DNA of 64,000 nucleotides from Streptomyces pluripotens (lineage in GTDB: Bacteria > Actinomycetota > Actinomycetes > Streptomycetales > Streptomycetaceae). The position numbers were made by a program, and so were the translations under genes. The stretch covers positions 6,572,001-6,636,000 of the forward strand of contig NZ_CP021080.1 of assembly GCF_000802245.2 (NCBI RefSeq), in the 5' to 3' direction. Under the pieces are notes generated by a model. That model did not search any database. It saw nothing but the letters and a program-made list of their open reading frames with translations, and was not told the origin of the DNA. Shown piece by piece: positions 35,106 to 43,855 of this stretch; position 1 is the stretch's first letter; each line of letters opens with the position of its first letter.

Positions 35106-35540
35106 ACGGTGACGTCCGCTTCGGCACTGGCCCCGGTGCTGAGGGCGGACCAGCGCACCGGGCCGTTCGGTTCGCCGGCGGCAGGCCCCGCGCCCGGAAG
35201 TCCTCCGCAGGAGGACACCGTGGCGGCGGGGCTTCGCCGCTTCCGCGGCCACGACGCGGCTTCCTCCACCGCCCGACGCGGCTTCCGCCATCGCACCGGC
35301 CACGGCTGTCCGTGCCGCAGCCGGTGACGGGCGGGGCCAGGAGCCCCCGCCGGCGACCGGTGGGCCACGGCGCTGGCCACCGGGACCCGGGCAGGCGTCC
35401 CACCCGCTGGTCCGCCTCCCCCCGAGAGGCCTCGGAAGCAGGGACGTTCAGCCCACCGGCCGGAGACCTTCGGCATTCGGCGTGACCGCACGCACTCGGC
35501 GAGAGTGAGAGGGGTCAGGACGACGAGGCATCGTGCTGGA
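35106..35540. other. Intergenic region, nothing recognised
   Basis: 435 bp between the arcC terminator and the next promoter. CGACGCGGCTTCC is repeated directly near 35255 and 35276. Open frames are arginine-rich shadows without ribosome sites. Confidence 0.5.
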
Positions 35541-35554
35541 GGGCCAGCCGCCCC
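35541..35554. promoter_or_regulatory. Dormancy-type box upstream of universal stress gene 2
   Basis: GGGCCAGCCGCCCC differs from GGGCC-N4-GGNCC at one fixed base and lies 62-75 bp before the start, matching the spacing at USP 1. Confidence 0.4.
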
Positions 35555-35615
35555 GCAGCACGCTCCTGGCTACGACGCTGGAATCGGGTCCCCCGAACCA
35601 CGAGAGGTGGAGATC

Positions 35616-36521
35616 ATGTCCCGCACCATCACTGTTGCTCTCGACGGCTCACGTGAGAGCCGCTGCGCCGCGGACTGGGCGGCCCGCGAGGCGGAGCTGC
35701 GCGGACTGCCGGTGCGGCTCGTCCAGGTCTGGGAGCCCGTACAGGGGGGTATGGCCGAGGCCCCGCTGCTCGGCGCCGAGACCCACCGCCACTGGACCGA
35801 GCGGATCCCCCGCGAGGCCGCGCAGGAGCTGCGGCAGAGCCACCCCGGCGTCGAGGTGACCACGGAACAGTTCACCGGATCACCCGCGGACGCCCTCGTC
35901 CGCGCGTCGGAGGACGCGGAGATGCTCGTCCTCGGTTCGCGCGGCCTGAGCGGGATCGGTGGCTTCTTGGTCGGCTCGGTCGGCCGTTCGGTCGTGGCGC
36001 ACTGCGAACGGCCCGTCGTCCTGGTCCGGGCGGGGCAGCAGGCCGCGGACGAACACGAGACGGACCCTGCGGGTGCCTCCACCACGACCACACCGTTCCG
36101 TCCCGTCGTGCTCGGCCTCGACGTGAACGCTCCGGACCGGACGCTGATCGAGTTCGCCTTCGAGGAGGCCGCGCGCCGCTCGGCGCCGCTGCGGGTGGTG
36201 CACGGCTGGAACCCGCCGTACTACTACGCCTACGGCATGGCGCCCGACCCCGAGGTCACCGCGATGGTGGAGCGGAGCAACGCCGAGGCCCTGGCCGAGG
36301 CGCTGAGCTCCTGGCAGCAGAAGTATCCCGATGTGGAGGTCGTCGCCGAGTCGCGCGGTGAAAGCCCCTCGGTCCTGCTGATCGAGGCCTCCCGTGAGGC
36401 TTCCCTGGTGGTCGTCGGCCGACGCATCCGCCGTTCCCCCATCGGCTTCCACATCGGCACCGTCACACAGGCCGCGCTGCACCACTCCGTCGCTCCCGTC
36501 GCCGTCGTCGCCTACGAATGA
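35616..36521 (+). CDS. Tandem universal stress protein (USP 2)
   Basis: Double UspA protein, 301 aa, paralogous to the protein encoded at 24243. Domain 1 starts ITVALDGSRESRCAADWAAR and has LVLGSRGLSGIGGFLVGSVG. Domain 2 starts VVLGLDVNAPDRTLIEFAFE and ends LVVVGRRIRRSPIGFHIGTV, APVAVVAYE. It probably binds ATP and acts in non-growing cells. The start ATG 35616 follows AGGTGGAG; an open extension upstream crosses the regulatory region. It is a single-gene unit after the arc operon. Confidence 0.92.
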   Translation: MSRTITVALDGSRESRCAADWAAREAELRGLPVRLVQVWEPVQGGMAEAPLLGAETHRHWTERIPREAAQELRQSHPGVEVTTEQFTGSPADALVRASEDAEMLVLGSRGLSGIGGFLVGSVGRSVVAHCERPVVLVRAGQQAADEHETDPAGASTTTTPFRPVVLGLDVNAPDRTLIEFAFEEAARRSAPLRVVHGWNPPYYYAYGMAPDPEVTAMVERSNAEALAEALSSWQQKYPDVEVVAESRGESPSVLLIEASREASLVVVGRRIRRSPIGFHIGTVTQAALHHSVAPVAVVAYE

Positions 36522-36650
36522 CACACCACCGACGGGTGAGCGCGGGGACGGAAACACCGTGAAGGCGGCGGTCTCCCGAGCCTTGGGCCAGTGGGGCCCG
36601 GGGCCTGGCGGGGACTGCCGTCCGCATGACCGACGAGTCGACCGGCCGCG

Positions 36651-36932
36651 TCACACCGGGTGCCGGCACGGGGACATTCGCCCGGTGACGCCTGCCGCCA
36701 CGGGCGCGCATGTCTGTGACGGTACGACGGCGACCGGATACCGGGCTCCGCGCACCAGCGCCTGACCGATGCCCGGAACCGCGCGGGAACCGCGTCCCGC
36801 GACCGCCAGCGCGGCGCCCTCCGAGGAGTGGACCAGGGCTCCGACGGTGCCGAGCAGTACGACGTCCTCCCGTACCGGCACGCGCCGGTACGTCGCCCGC
36901 CACGGCCACAGGGCATCGGCCGGCAGCCGCAC
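36651..36932 (-). pseudogene. Universal stress protein fragment
   Basis: The leftward frame encodes VVLLGTVGALVHSSEGAALA, VAGRGSRAVPGIGQALVRGA and RYPVAVVPS, which match the C-terminal third of a UspA domain (nucleotide loop and final strand). No domain start is found upstream in any frame, and no ribosome site is clear. It is probably the remains of a third, inverted USP gene. A short functional protein cannot be excluded. The surrounding 830-bp gap contains otherwise only the boxes before the oxidase gene. Confidence 0.45.
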
Positions 36933-37183
36933 CTCGTGGTCCTCCCCGGCTCAGCGGTGCGCGGCCGGGACCACGGCCGCACGAGCGGGGTCCGCTTCAC
37001 CGGCGCAGGCGATGACGCCTCGTTCCACGGCGATCCGCCTTCCTGACACGGAAGGGTCCTGCCCGCACGCCTCCCGCCGTTCCACCCGCCCGACGGCCGG
37101 CGTACGGGCCGGACGGATCCGGGGGAGGCCGTGACGCGCACGTCGGGCGAACCGGCACATTCCGCCCGGTGTCGGTCGGAGCA

Positions 37184-37197
37184 GGGACCGTTGGTCC
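37184..37197. promoter_or_regulatory. Dormancy-type box upstream of the oxidase gene, site 1
   Basis: GGGACC-GTT-GGTCCC is the best palindrome of the island set, 155-168 bp before the oxidase start. Confidence 0.55.
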
Positions 37198-37216
37198 CCA
37201 TCCGAGGGCCGAACCA

Positions 37217-37230
37217 GGGCTGTTGGACCC
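37217..37230. promoter_or_regulatory. Possible second box upstream of the oxidase gene
   Basis: GGGCTGTTGGACCC lies one turn-multiple (33 bp) from site 1 and is enclosed by a wider inverted repeat GGGCCGAA (37206-37213) / TTCGGCCC (37233-37240). Confidence 0.4.
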
Positions 37231-37351
37231 TATTCGGCCCGGGTACCCCACCGACGATCATCGGGGGGCGGCCGGGAAGGCCAGGTCTATATCCGTACCA
37301 CGGCACCTCCCGGCTCGCCGCTCATTTGGCAGAAGTGGAGGACACCGTCCG

Positions 37352-39064
37352 GTGGACGAGACGCAGGAACAGCAGGTGCAGACCGTGCGGCCGAGGGATA
37401 CGGCAGGGGTCTCGGTGACGGTGGAGACACCCGGCCGAACGGAGCAGGCGGGAGGCCGTGAACGGCCGTCGTGGACGGAATGGCTGACGACCACCGACCA
37501 CAAGAAGATCGGGACGATGTACCTGGTCAGTGCGTTCGTGTTCTTCATAGTCGGTGGGGTGATGGCCCTGCTGATGCGCGCCGAACTCGCCCGTCCCGGC
37601 ATGCAGATCATGTCGCAGGAGCAGTTCAACCAGGCGTTCACCATGCATGGTTCGATCATGTTGCTGATGTTCGCGATGCCGCTGTTCACCGGCTTCGCCA
37701 ACTGGATCATGCCGTTGCAGATCGGTGCCCCGGACGTCGCGTTCCCGCGCTTGAACATGCTCGCCTATTGGCTCTTCCTGTTCGGGTCGTCGATCGCGGC
37801 CTTCGGGTTCCTGACCCCGGGCGGTGCCGCCGACTTCGGCTGGTTCCTGTACGCCCCGCTGTCGGACGCGGTTCACTCACCGGGCCTTGGCGCCGACCTG
37901 TGGATCATGGGCGTGGCCCTGTCCGGCTTCGGCTCGATCCTCGGCGCGGTCAACTTCATCACCACGATCATCTGTATGCGCGCCCCGGGCATGACGATGT
38001 TCCGGATGCCCATCTTCGTGTGGAACGTGCTGCTGACCGCCCTGCTGGTCCTCATCGTCTTCCCGGTGCTGGCCGCCGCGCTGTTCGCACTGGAGGCGGA
38101 CCGCAAGTTCGGTGCCCACGTCTTCGACGCGGCCAACGGCGGGGCACTGCTGTGGCAGCACTTGTTCTGGTTCTTCGGCCATCCGGAGGTCTACATCCTG
38201 GCACTGCCGTTCTTCGGCATCGTCTCCGAAGTCATCCCCGTCTTCAGCCGCAAGCCCATGTTCGGCTACATGGGACTGATCGCGGCGACGATGGCGATCG
38301 CGGGCCTGTCGGTGACGGTGTGGGCGCACCACATGTACGTCACCGGGGGCGTCCTGCTGCCGTTCTTCTCCTTCATGACCTTCCTGATCGCGGTCCCCAC
38401 CGGAGTGAAGTTCTTCAACTGGATCGGCACCATGTGGAAGGGGTCACTGTCCTTCGAGACCCCGATGCTGTGGACGGTCGGCTTCCTGATCACGTTCGTC
38501 TTCGGTGGTCTGACCGGGGTGATCCTGGCGGCGCCGCCGATGGACTTCCACCTCTCCGACTCGTACTTCGTCGTCGCGCACTTCCACTACACCGTCTTCG
38601 GCACGGTCGTGTACGCCATGTTCGCCGGATTCCACTTCTGGTGGCCCAAGTTCACCGGCAAGATGCTCGACGAACGCCTTGGGAAGATCACGTTCTGGAC
38701 ACTCACGGTCGGTTTCCACACCACCTTCCTGGTCCAGCACTGGCTGGGCGCCGAGGGCATGCCCCGCCGTTACGCCGACTACCTCGCCGCCGACGGCTTC
38801 ACCGCCCTCAACACCGTCTCCACCATCGGGGCGTTCCTGCTCGGCCTGTCGATCCTGCCGTTCTTCTACAACGTCTGGAAGACCGCGAAATACGGCAAGC
38901 CGGTCGAGACCGACGATCCCTGGGGCTACGGTCGTTCGCTGGAGTGGGCGACCTCCTGTCCGCCGCCACGCCACAACTTCGCTCAGCTTCCCCGAATCCG
39001 CAGCGAGTCCCCCGCGTTCGACCTGCACCATCCGGAGATAGCAGCGCTTGAGGCGGCGGGGTAA
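37352..39064 (+). CDS. ctaD: Cytochrome c oxidase subunit I (aa3 type), orphan copy
   Basis: Haem-copper oxidase catalytic subunit, 570 aa, with 12 membrane helices. Haem ligands and proton-path residues are present: [12 protein letters not shown], the Cu-B His and Tyr in [21 protein letters not shown], and the high- and low-spin haem ligands in [14 protein letters not shown] 37352 has GGAGGA about 10 nt upstream. Subunits II, III and the c1/bc1 genes are not adjacent, so this is a second, separate CtaD. Placed among hypoxia genes, it may replace the main subunit under low oxygen; this is inference. Confidence 0.93.
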   Translation: MDETQEQQVQTVRPRDTAGVSVTVETPGRTEQAGGRERPSWTEWLTTTDHKKIGTMYLVSAFVFFIVGGVMALLMRAELARPGMQIMSQEQFNQAFTMHGSIMLLMFAMPLFTGFANWIMPLQIGAPDVAFPRLNMLAYWLFLFGSSIAAFGFLTPGGAADFGWFLYAPLSDAVHSPGLGADLWIMGVALSGFGSILGAVNFITTIICMRAPGMTMFRMPIFVWNVLLTALLVLIVFPVLAAALFALEADRKFGAHVFDAANGGALLWQHLFWFFGHPEVYILALPFFGIVSEVIPVFSRKPMFGYMGLIAATMAIAGLSVTVWAHHMYVTGGVLLPFFSFMTFLIAVPTGVKFFNWIGTMWKGSLSFETPMLWTVGFLITFVFGGLTGVILAAPPMDFHLSDSYFVVAHFHYTVFGTVVYAMFAGFHFWWPKFTGKMLDERLGKITFWTLTVGFHTTFLVQHWLGAEGMPRRYADYLAADGFTALNTVSTIGAFLLGLSILPFFYNVWKTAKYGKPVETDDPWGYGRSLEWATSCPPPRHNFAQLPRIRSESPAFDLHHPEIAALEAAG

Positions 39065-39068
39065 GGCC

Positions 39069-39626
39069 GTGCCCCAAGCCCTTCTCGCCCTGGGAGCGGC
39101 AGCGGTGACCGTGTCGGGCTGTGTCTGGTACCTGCCGGCGCTCGCCGACCTGCGCGCGGGAGCCGACCGGCCCGTGTCCCGACGCAAGGCCGCGGCGGCC
39201 TGCCTCAGCGGCTGGACCACGGCCGGGATCGTCGCACTGCTGCTCCTCGTGTCGCCAGCATGGTGGGTACCGTCCACCGCGGCCGTGGCCGGCACCGCCG
39301 TCACGGTGGGCCTGCGAGCGCGCGCCGCCGTGCAGCGTCGCCGGGAAAGACGTGAGGCCGCACGCGACTGGGCGGAGCTGGGCCACGACCGGAGGCCACC
39401 GGACATCGGACGCGCCCGGAACGTCGTCGCCGTGCTCATCGCCTTCGGAGCGGCCGCCGCCGTGGCCGTGGCGGGCCTCGGCGTCGTTGCCGAGCCCGGA
39501 GGCGCCAGGGCCTGGTGGTGTGCCGCCGTTCCGTCTTCGGTCGTCGCGTTGTTCCTCGCCCTCGCGGTCGTGTGGGGCCGCGCGCTTCGCCGCGACCGCG
39601 TTGATGCGAGTGATCGCCGTCGGTGA
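39069..39626 (+). CDS. Small membrane protein of unknown function
   Basis: Hydrophobic protein, 185 aa, with four likely membrane helices: about 5-27 (LLALGAAAVTVSGCVWYLPA), 45-85 in two parts (TAGIVALLLLVSP and STAAVAGTAVTVGL), 120-140 (VVAVLIAFGAAAAVAVAGLG) and 150-172 (VPSSVVALFLALAVVWGRAL). A charged cytoplasmic loop (RRRERREAARDW) follows the second pair. GTG 39069 begins 4 bp after the oxidase stop with AAGG upstream, so it is co-transcribed and may be an accessory subunit. No family recognised. Confidence 0.65.
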   Translation: MPQALLALGAAAVTVSGCVWYLPALADLRAGADRPVSRRKAAAACLSGWTTAGIVALLLLVSPAWWVPSTAAVAGTAVTVGLRARAAVQRRRERREAARDWAELGHDRRPPDIGRARNVVAVLIAFGAAAAVAVAGLGVVAEPGGARAWWCAAVPSSVVALFLALAVVWGRALRRDRVDASDRRR

Positions 39627-39818
39627 CGAGGAGCGGGGGTGCGGACTCGCCGTGGGTGTCGGCCGGCCGTCGGGGACCCGTCCGGGTGGGGCGCGCCGGC
39701 CGGGCCCGTTCACCCGGTGACAACGGACTCCACCCGCACCCGGCCGAGGGGCGCTGAACGGTGGGACATGCTCGGCGACGACACGCACCCCCGTCCGGTC
39801 GCGAGCACGGTGAGCGAG

Positions 39819-39835
39819 GCCGGACGATGTCCGGC
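39819..39835 (-). terminator. Small hairpin after the glutamate decarboxylase gene
   Basis: GCCGGAC-GAT-GTCCGGC, a 7-bp stem, lies 17 nt beyond the decarboxylase stop in the 225-bp convergent gap. Confidence 0.5.
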
Positions 39836-39851
39836 GCCGACGTGCGTCCGG

Positions 39852-41249
39852 TCAGGTGGCGGCGAGGGGCTCCGGCAGGGGTGAGGCGGCTCGGCCGGTG
39901 TGAAGCTGCCTGGTGACCTCGGTCAGGTCGGTGATGAACATGCCCGCGAGTTCGGCCGTGAACCCGGTGCGTACCACCAGGCGTAGGACGGAAACGTCCT
40001 GACAGGGGACGGGAAAGGTGTAGGCCGGCAGGTGCCAGCCCCGCGCGCGCATGGCCCGGGAGACGTCGAATACCGTCGGGCCCGGTGTGCCGGGCGCCAG
40101 GCGGAAGGCGAAGGCCGGGAGTTCGGAGCCGTCCGTGATCAGTTCGTAGGGTGGAATGCTGCGGATGCGCGCGGCGAGCGCACACGCCGTCGTACGGCAC
40201 TGGGCCGCCAGGCTCCTCATCCCCTCGAAGCCGTACCGCAGGAAGCTGTAGTACTGCGCCACGACGTGCGCTCCCGGACGGGAGAAGTTGAGGGTGAAGC
40301 TGGCGGAGCGGCCGCCGAGGTAGTCCACCTCGAACACCAGGTCCTCGGGGAGAGCTTCGGCGTCGCGCCAGAGAGCCCAACCGAGGCCGGGGAAGACGTG
40401 CCCGTACTTGTGTCCCGAGGTGTTGATGGAGGCGACGCGTTCGAGCTGGAAGTCCCACATGAGCCCCGGGTCGAGGAACGGGGCCACCAGGGCACCGGAT
40501 GCGCCGTCGACATGCACGGGGATGTCGGTCCCGGTGGCGGCCTGGTACCCGTCCAGGACCATGCAGAGGTCGGCGACGGGCTCGTAGGAGCCGTCGAAGG
40601 TGGACCCCAGGACGGCCACGACGCCGATGGTGTTGTCGTCGCAGTAGGCGGTGAGCGCCTCGGGCGAAAGGTGGTAGCGACCCGGTGCCATCGGGACGTA
40701 GCGCGGTTCCACCTCGAAGTAGTTGGCGAACTTCTTCCAGCACACCTGGACGTTCGCCCCCATGACGAGGTTCGGTCGTCCGGTGTCCCTGCCCTGGGCG
40801 CGCCGTCGCTCTTGCCAACGGCGCTTGAGCGCGAGCCCTCCGAGCATGGCTGCCTCGCTGGAGCCGGTGGTGGAGCAGCCACGCACCCGCTCCGGGTCCG
40901 GCGCGTGCCAGAGCCGGGCGAGCATCCGCACACACCGCGCCTCCATCGCGGTGATCTGCGGGTACTCGGCGCGGTCCGCGAGGTTCTTCTCCGCGGTGTC
41001 CGTCATCAGCTGCCGTGCCTGCGGCTCCATCCACGTCGTCACGAAGGTGGCGAGATTGAGCCTTGCGTTGCCGTCGAGCATGAGCTCGTCACGCACGCGG
41101 CGATAGACCAGGTCCGGCGAGGACTCGGACGCGGGGAGCTCTTCTACGGGTAGCAGGAGGTCGTCGGAGGGCGGGGGGTCGAAGCCAGGGGAAGCGGGCG
41201 GGGCGCCGAGCTGGGCTTCGGCCATGACGTCGGTGTTCGAGAGGGGCAT
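39852..41249 (-). CDS. gadB: Glutamate decarboxylase
   Basis: PLP enzyme that decarboxylates glutamate to GABA, consuming a proton; 465 aa, the same size as E. coli GadB. The conserved start RDELMLDGNARLNLATFVTT, GCSTTGSSEAAMLGGLALKR, VHVDGASGALVAPFLDP and the Schiff-base Lys in INTSGHKYGHVFPGLGW are all present. I use ATG 41249 with AAAGGC upstream; GTG 41285 is also in frame. No glutamate/GABA antiporter is adjacent. Acid resistance or GABA-shunt supply are both possible roles. Confidence 0.93.
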   Translation of the reverse strand: MPLSNTDVMAEAQLGAPPASPGFDPPPSDDLLLPVEELPASESSPDLVYRRVRDELMLDGNARLNLATFVTTWMEPQARQLMTDTAEKNLADRAEYPQITAMEARCVRMLARLWHAPDPERVRGCSTTGSSEAAMLGGLALKRRWQERRRAQGRDTGRPNLVMGANVQVCWKKFANYFEVEPRYVPMAPGRYHLSPEALTAYCDDNTIGVVAVLGSTFDGSYEPVADLCMVLDGYQAATGTDIPVHVDGASGALVAPFLDPGLMWDFQLERVASINTSGHKYGHVFPGLGWALWRDAEALPEDLVFEVDYLGGRSASFTLNFSRPGAHVVAQYYSFLRYGFEGMRSLAAQCRTTACALAARIRSIPPYELITDGSELPAFAFRLAPGTPGPTVFDVSRAMRARGWHLPAYTFPVPCQDVSVLRLVVRTGFTAELAGMFITDLTEVTRQLHTGRAASPLPEPLAAT

Positions 41250-41873
41250 GAGCGTCTCAATGCCTTTCTTGTCCGTGCGGCCCACGTACAGTCCGACGCT
41301 AGATCCCCCTGCTTTCCGTCATATGTGTCGATTACACCGATTCAGCTACCGATTTGCATACTGATGAACTGGATTTTCCCTTGTGCGTGCACAGGCCGTG
41401 TAGGTGCCGTGGCGCCGCTGCGTACCGGCTCCCGGGGCCGCCGGGTCATGGTCTGCGTCGATCCGTACCGGTGGGCAGGGCGCGTACGGCCCCGCGTGGT
41501 GGTCCGCCGCCAGGCAGCGGATCGGGCTGCCGACCGGACGGCTCGACGAGAACCCGGGGCGGATCCAGGCGAGATCACGCTCCCGGCGCGGCCGGGGGCA
41601 TCCGTGCCGCTGCTGCCCGGGCACGCTCGGTGTGGTTTCTCGGCAAGCCGCGGAAGGACCGCGCCGAGCACCTGGCGCCGCGCCGAGCCGGGCGGACGGG
41701 CGCCGGATTGCCCGAGTAGGGCGGCCGTTGCGGCCCGACGGGAGGGACGGGCCGCCGTCGGGCCGTGGGCGCGGTCCGGGACCTTGTCCGTGAGGCTCTG
41801 TCAGGAGGCGGATCCGCGGCGTCGCGGATGCCAGCCGGCCGGGATCGGGCGAGTGACCGCGGTACCGCGGTGG
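41250..41873. other. Intergenic region with AT-richer promoter patch
   Basis: About 620 bp between the decarboxylase start and the stop of the next leftward gene. The first 100 bp (roughly 41290-41390) are distinctly AT-richer and probably hold the decarboxylase promoter. The remainder shows only shadow frames. Confidence 0.45.
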
Positions 41874-42368
41874 TCAGTAGCGCAGGGCCGCGCCCACGGC
41901 CGCGCGTACCTCGCCGGTCAGGTTGCGGTTGCTGCGGGCGGTGCCCTTGCCCGTGGCGCCGGCGGCCACGTCCGTGATGGTCACCACGACCACGTCCAGC
42001 AGATTGCCGCTCTGGTCTGTGAAGTTGACCTGGACGGCGAAGGACTTCGTGGAGCTGGCGGTGTTCTTGGTGGTCACCTCGACCGTGGCCCGGCCGTCGC
42101 TGTCAGTGCCGATGCTACCGAGCGTTACGTCGCCCTTGACGTTCAGCCCGCCCGTGGCCTCGTCGAGCTTGCGCTTGGCCTCAGCCGTGGCCGAGGCCAG
42201 CGCGTCGGCCCCCTGGGAGGCGAGGGAGGAGGCGGCGGAAGCGGCTGCCGATGCCGCCTTGCTGACGGTGCCGGACGGGTTTGAGGAGTTGCCGGAGCAC
42301 CCGGCCGCCGCGACCGCCGTCACGGCCAGCACCACACCCGCCGCACCCCGTGTCCAGGGCCCTGCCAT
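41874..42368 (-). CDS. Lipoprotein of unknown function
   Basis: Exported lipoprotein, 164 aa. A signal peptide with lipobox VAAAGC places the lipidated Cys near residue 25 (MAGPWTRGAAGVVLAVTAVA is the N-terminus). An Ala/Ser-rich spacer (KAASAAASAASSLASQGADA) follows, then a beta-rich domain (ATVEVTTKNTASSTKSFAVQ, LDVVVVTITDVAAGATGKG) resembling the FxLYD/DUF4352-like immunoglobulin folds of surface lipoproteins. ATG 42368 has AGGAGG at good spacing. It stands alone; function unknown. Confidence 0.8.
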   Translation of the reverse strand: MAGPWTRGAAGVVLAVTAVAAAGCSGNSSNPSGTVSKAASAAASAASSLASQGADALASATAEAKRKLDEATGGLNVKGDVTLGSIGTDSDGRATVEVTTKNTASSTKSFAVQVNFTDQSGNLLDVVVVTITDVAAGATGKGTARSNRNLTGEVRAAVGAALRY

Positions 42369-43012
42369 ACCGTGCCTCCTGTGGCCTGGGAACAAACCGT
42401 TCCCCTCAGTGATAGACGGCGCGCTCGTGTACCGCACGCCGGATGGGACACCCGGGTCTTGATACGCCCTCGAACGGGCCCTCCGGCGCTCCGGAAGAAG
42501 CCTCGGCAACGCTGCGGTCCGGGCGCGCCCGCGCGAGCGTGTTCCACCGCACCAGGAGCCTCGTCAACGATCGTGTTCACCCCCGGCCCGTAGCCGGTGC
42601 GACTGCGCGGGGCCCGGCACATCGCACGACGGGTGTTCCCGGCCGGTGCGGGCCTCCGGATCCGCCGGCGACCGTCGGGTTCATGGCCGTGGAGGCACGG
42701 CGGGTGCGTTCCCGGCAGGTGAGGTGAGGTCGTCCAGCCGACGGCCGTGACACCGCCCCGATCGATGCGGCGGGCCGGCGGCGCGGGCCGGTCGGCCGCC
42801 GGGTACGTCGGTGACGCATGGCCCGCACGCCCAGGACGGGCCGCGCGCGGTGACGCCCGGGCCGTGTCCGGCCGGGCGGCGTCACTGGGCGCCCGGTGAC
42901 GGGTGGGTGCCCGTAACGGCGGTACTCACCGGGCGTGTGCGCCGGCTCTGGCGGATAGTGGTGGCGGGGCGACGTCCCCCTGCGGTTCCCCCGTCCCGGC
43001 ACAGGAGGCCCG
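42369..43012. other. Divergent intergenic region, nothing recognised
   Basis: 644 bp between two divergent lipoprotein genes. No frame has both a ribosome site and plausible composition. No repeat above about 12 bp was noticed. Confidence 0.45.
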
Positions 43013-43348
43013 ATGCCCGCTTCACGGTCCATGGCCGCGCTCGCCGGCGCCGCCTTGCTCGGCATCGCGCTCACCGCCTGTCAGGATCAGGCGTCCGGGC
43101 AGGTGGTGGCGCGAAGCGATGGCAGACTCGTGGAGACCATCTCGAACCCGTCGATCGACGGGTGCCACCGTTTCCGCGAAGGCGTGACCCACGTGGACAA
43201 CTTCACGGAGAGCAGCATGCTCCTGTACACCACGCCCGACTGCACGGAGTCCTCGGGCGGGGAAAGCAACTACCTGGACATGCACTCCTCGGATGTCGTC
43301 GTCAGATCCACCGGCCTGTGGCAGAGCTTCTCCTTCGCCCCCGAGTGA
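43013..43348 (+). CDS. Small lipoprotein
   Basis: Exported 111-aa lipoprotein with a clear lipobox: MPASRSMAALAGAALLGIAL then TAC, with the lipidated Cys near residue 23. The mature part contains three further cysteines (GCHRFREGVTHVDNF, YTTPDCTESS), which could form a disulphide. CAGGAGG lies 5 nt before ATG 43013. No family was recognised. It is small enough to be a surface or signalling factor and stands alone. Confidence 0.75.
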   Translation: MPASRSMAALAGAALLGIALTACQDQASGQVVARSDGRLVETISNPSIDGCHRFREGVTHVDNFTESSMLLYTTPDCTESSGGESNYLDMHSSDVVVRSTGLWQSFSFAPE

Positions 43349-43427
43349 CCCCGCTGGTCCACCGAGCCTCCGGTCCTTCCCGGCACGGAGGGCGCTTCAG
43401 GCGTGGGTCCCGTCCCCACTCGGGTCC

Positions 43428-43485
43428 GGCGTGGTTCCCGACGAGCCGTAGGTCCTCCTGTAGCCGGGGCGTGGTTCCCGACGAG
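43428..43485. repeat. 18-bp direct repeat, 40-bp period
   Basis: GGCGTGGTTCCCGACGAG occurs at 43428-43445 and again at 43468-43485 in the 507-bp gap after the small lipoprotein gene. The gap is otherwise featureless. Confidence 0.85.
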
Positions 43486-43855
43486 TGCCAGGTTCTGCCC
43501 GGCCGGTCGCCGATGCGGCGGGCTCGCTCGGCCGGTCCCACCCGCTGCGAGGCGCCCGGCAGGTGACGGACGTACGTCCCGCACCGCCGCCCGGGCAGTC
43601 CGTGAGGCCCGGCTGTGCCGAACTCCCCGGGCTGGAGTTGGGGCGCGGGGTGGCGAGGCCGTCCGTCTGCTGGCCGGACTGGCCGACGCCGCATAGCTGC
43701 GGGTCAGTGGGGGCTGCGGTACGCGTACCGGATGCTGTGCCACGTCCAGGCCTTCGTGCGGCACTGTGCTCGGGTCAAGGTCGGGCCCGTGCTGTCGCCG
43801 GAACGCTGCCCGGCCCACTCTGACCTTCGCGGCACCGCCACCGGCAGTGCCGGGC

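Noticed and set aside
42369..43012. Several 60-165-codon frames in the gap between lipoprotein genes
   Set aside because: They have no ribosome sites, overlap each other on both strands and are Arg/Pro-rich.
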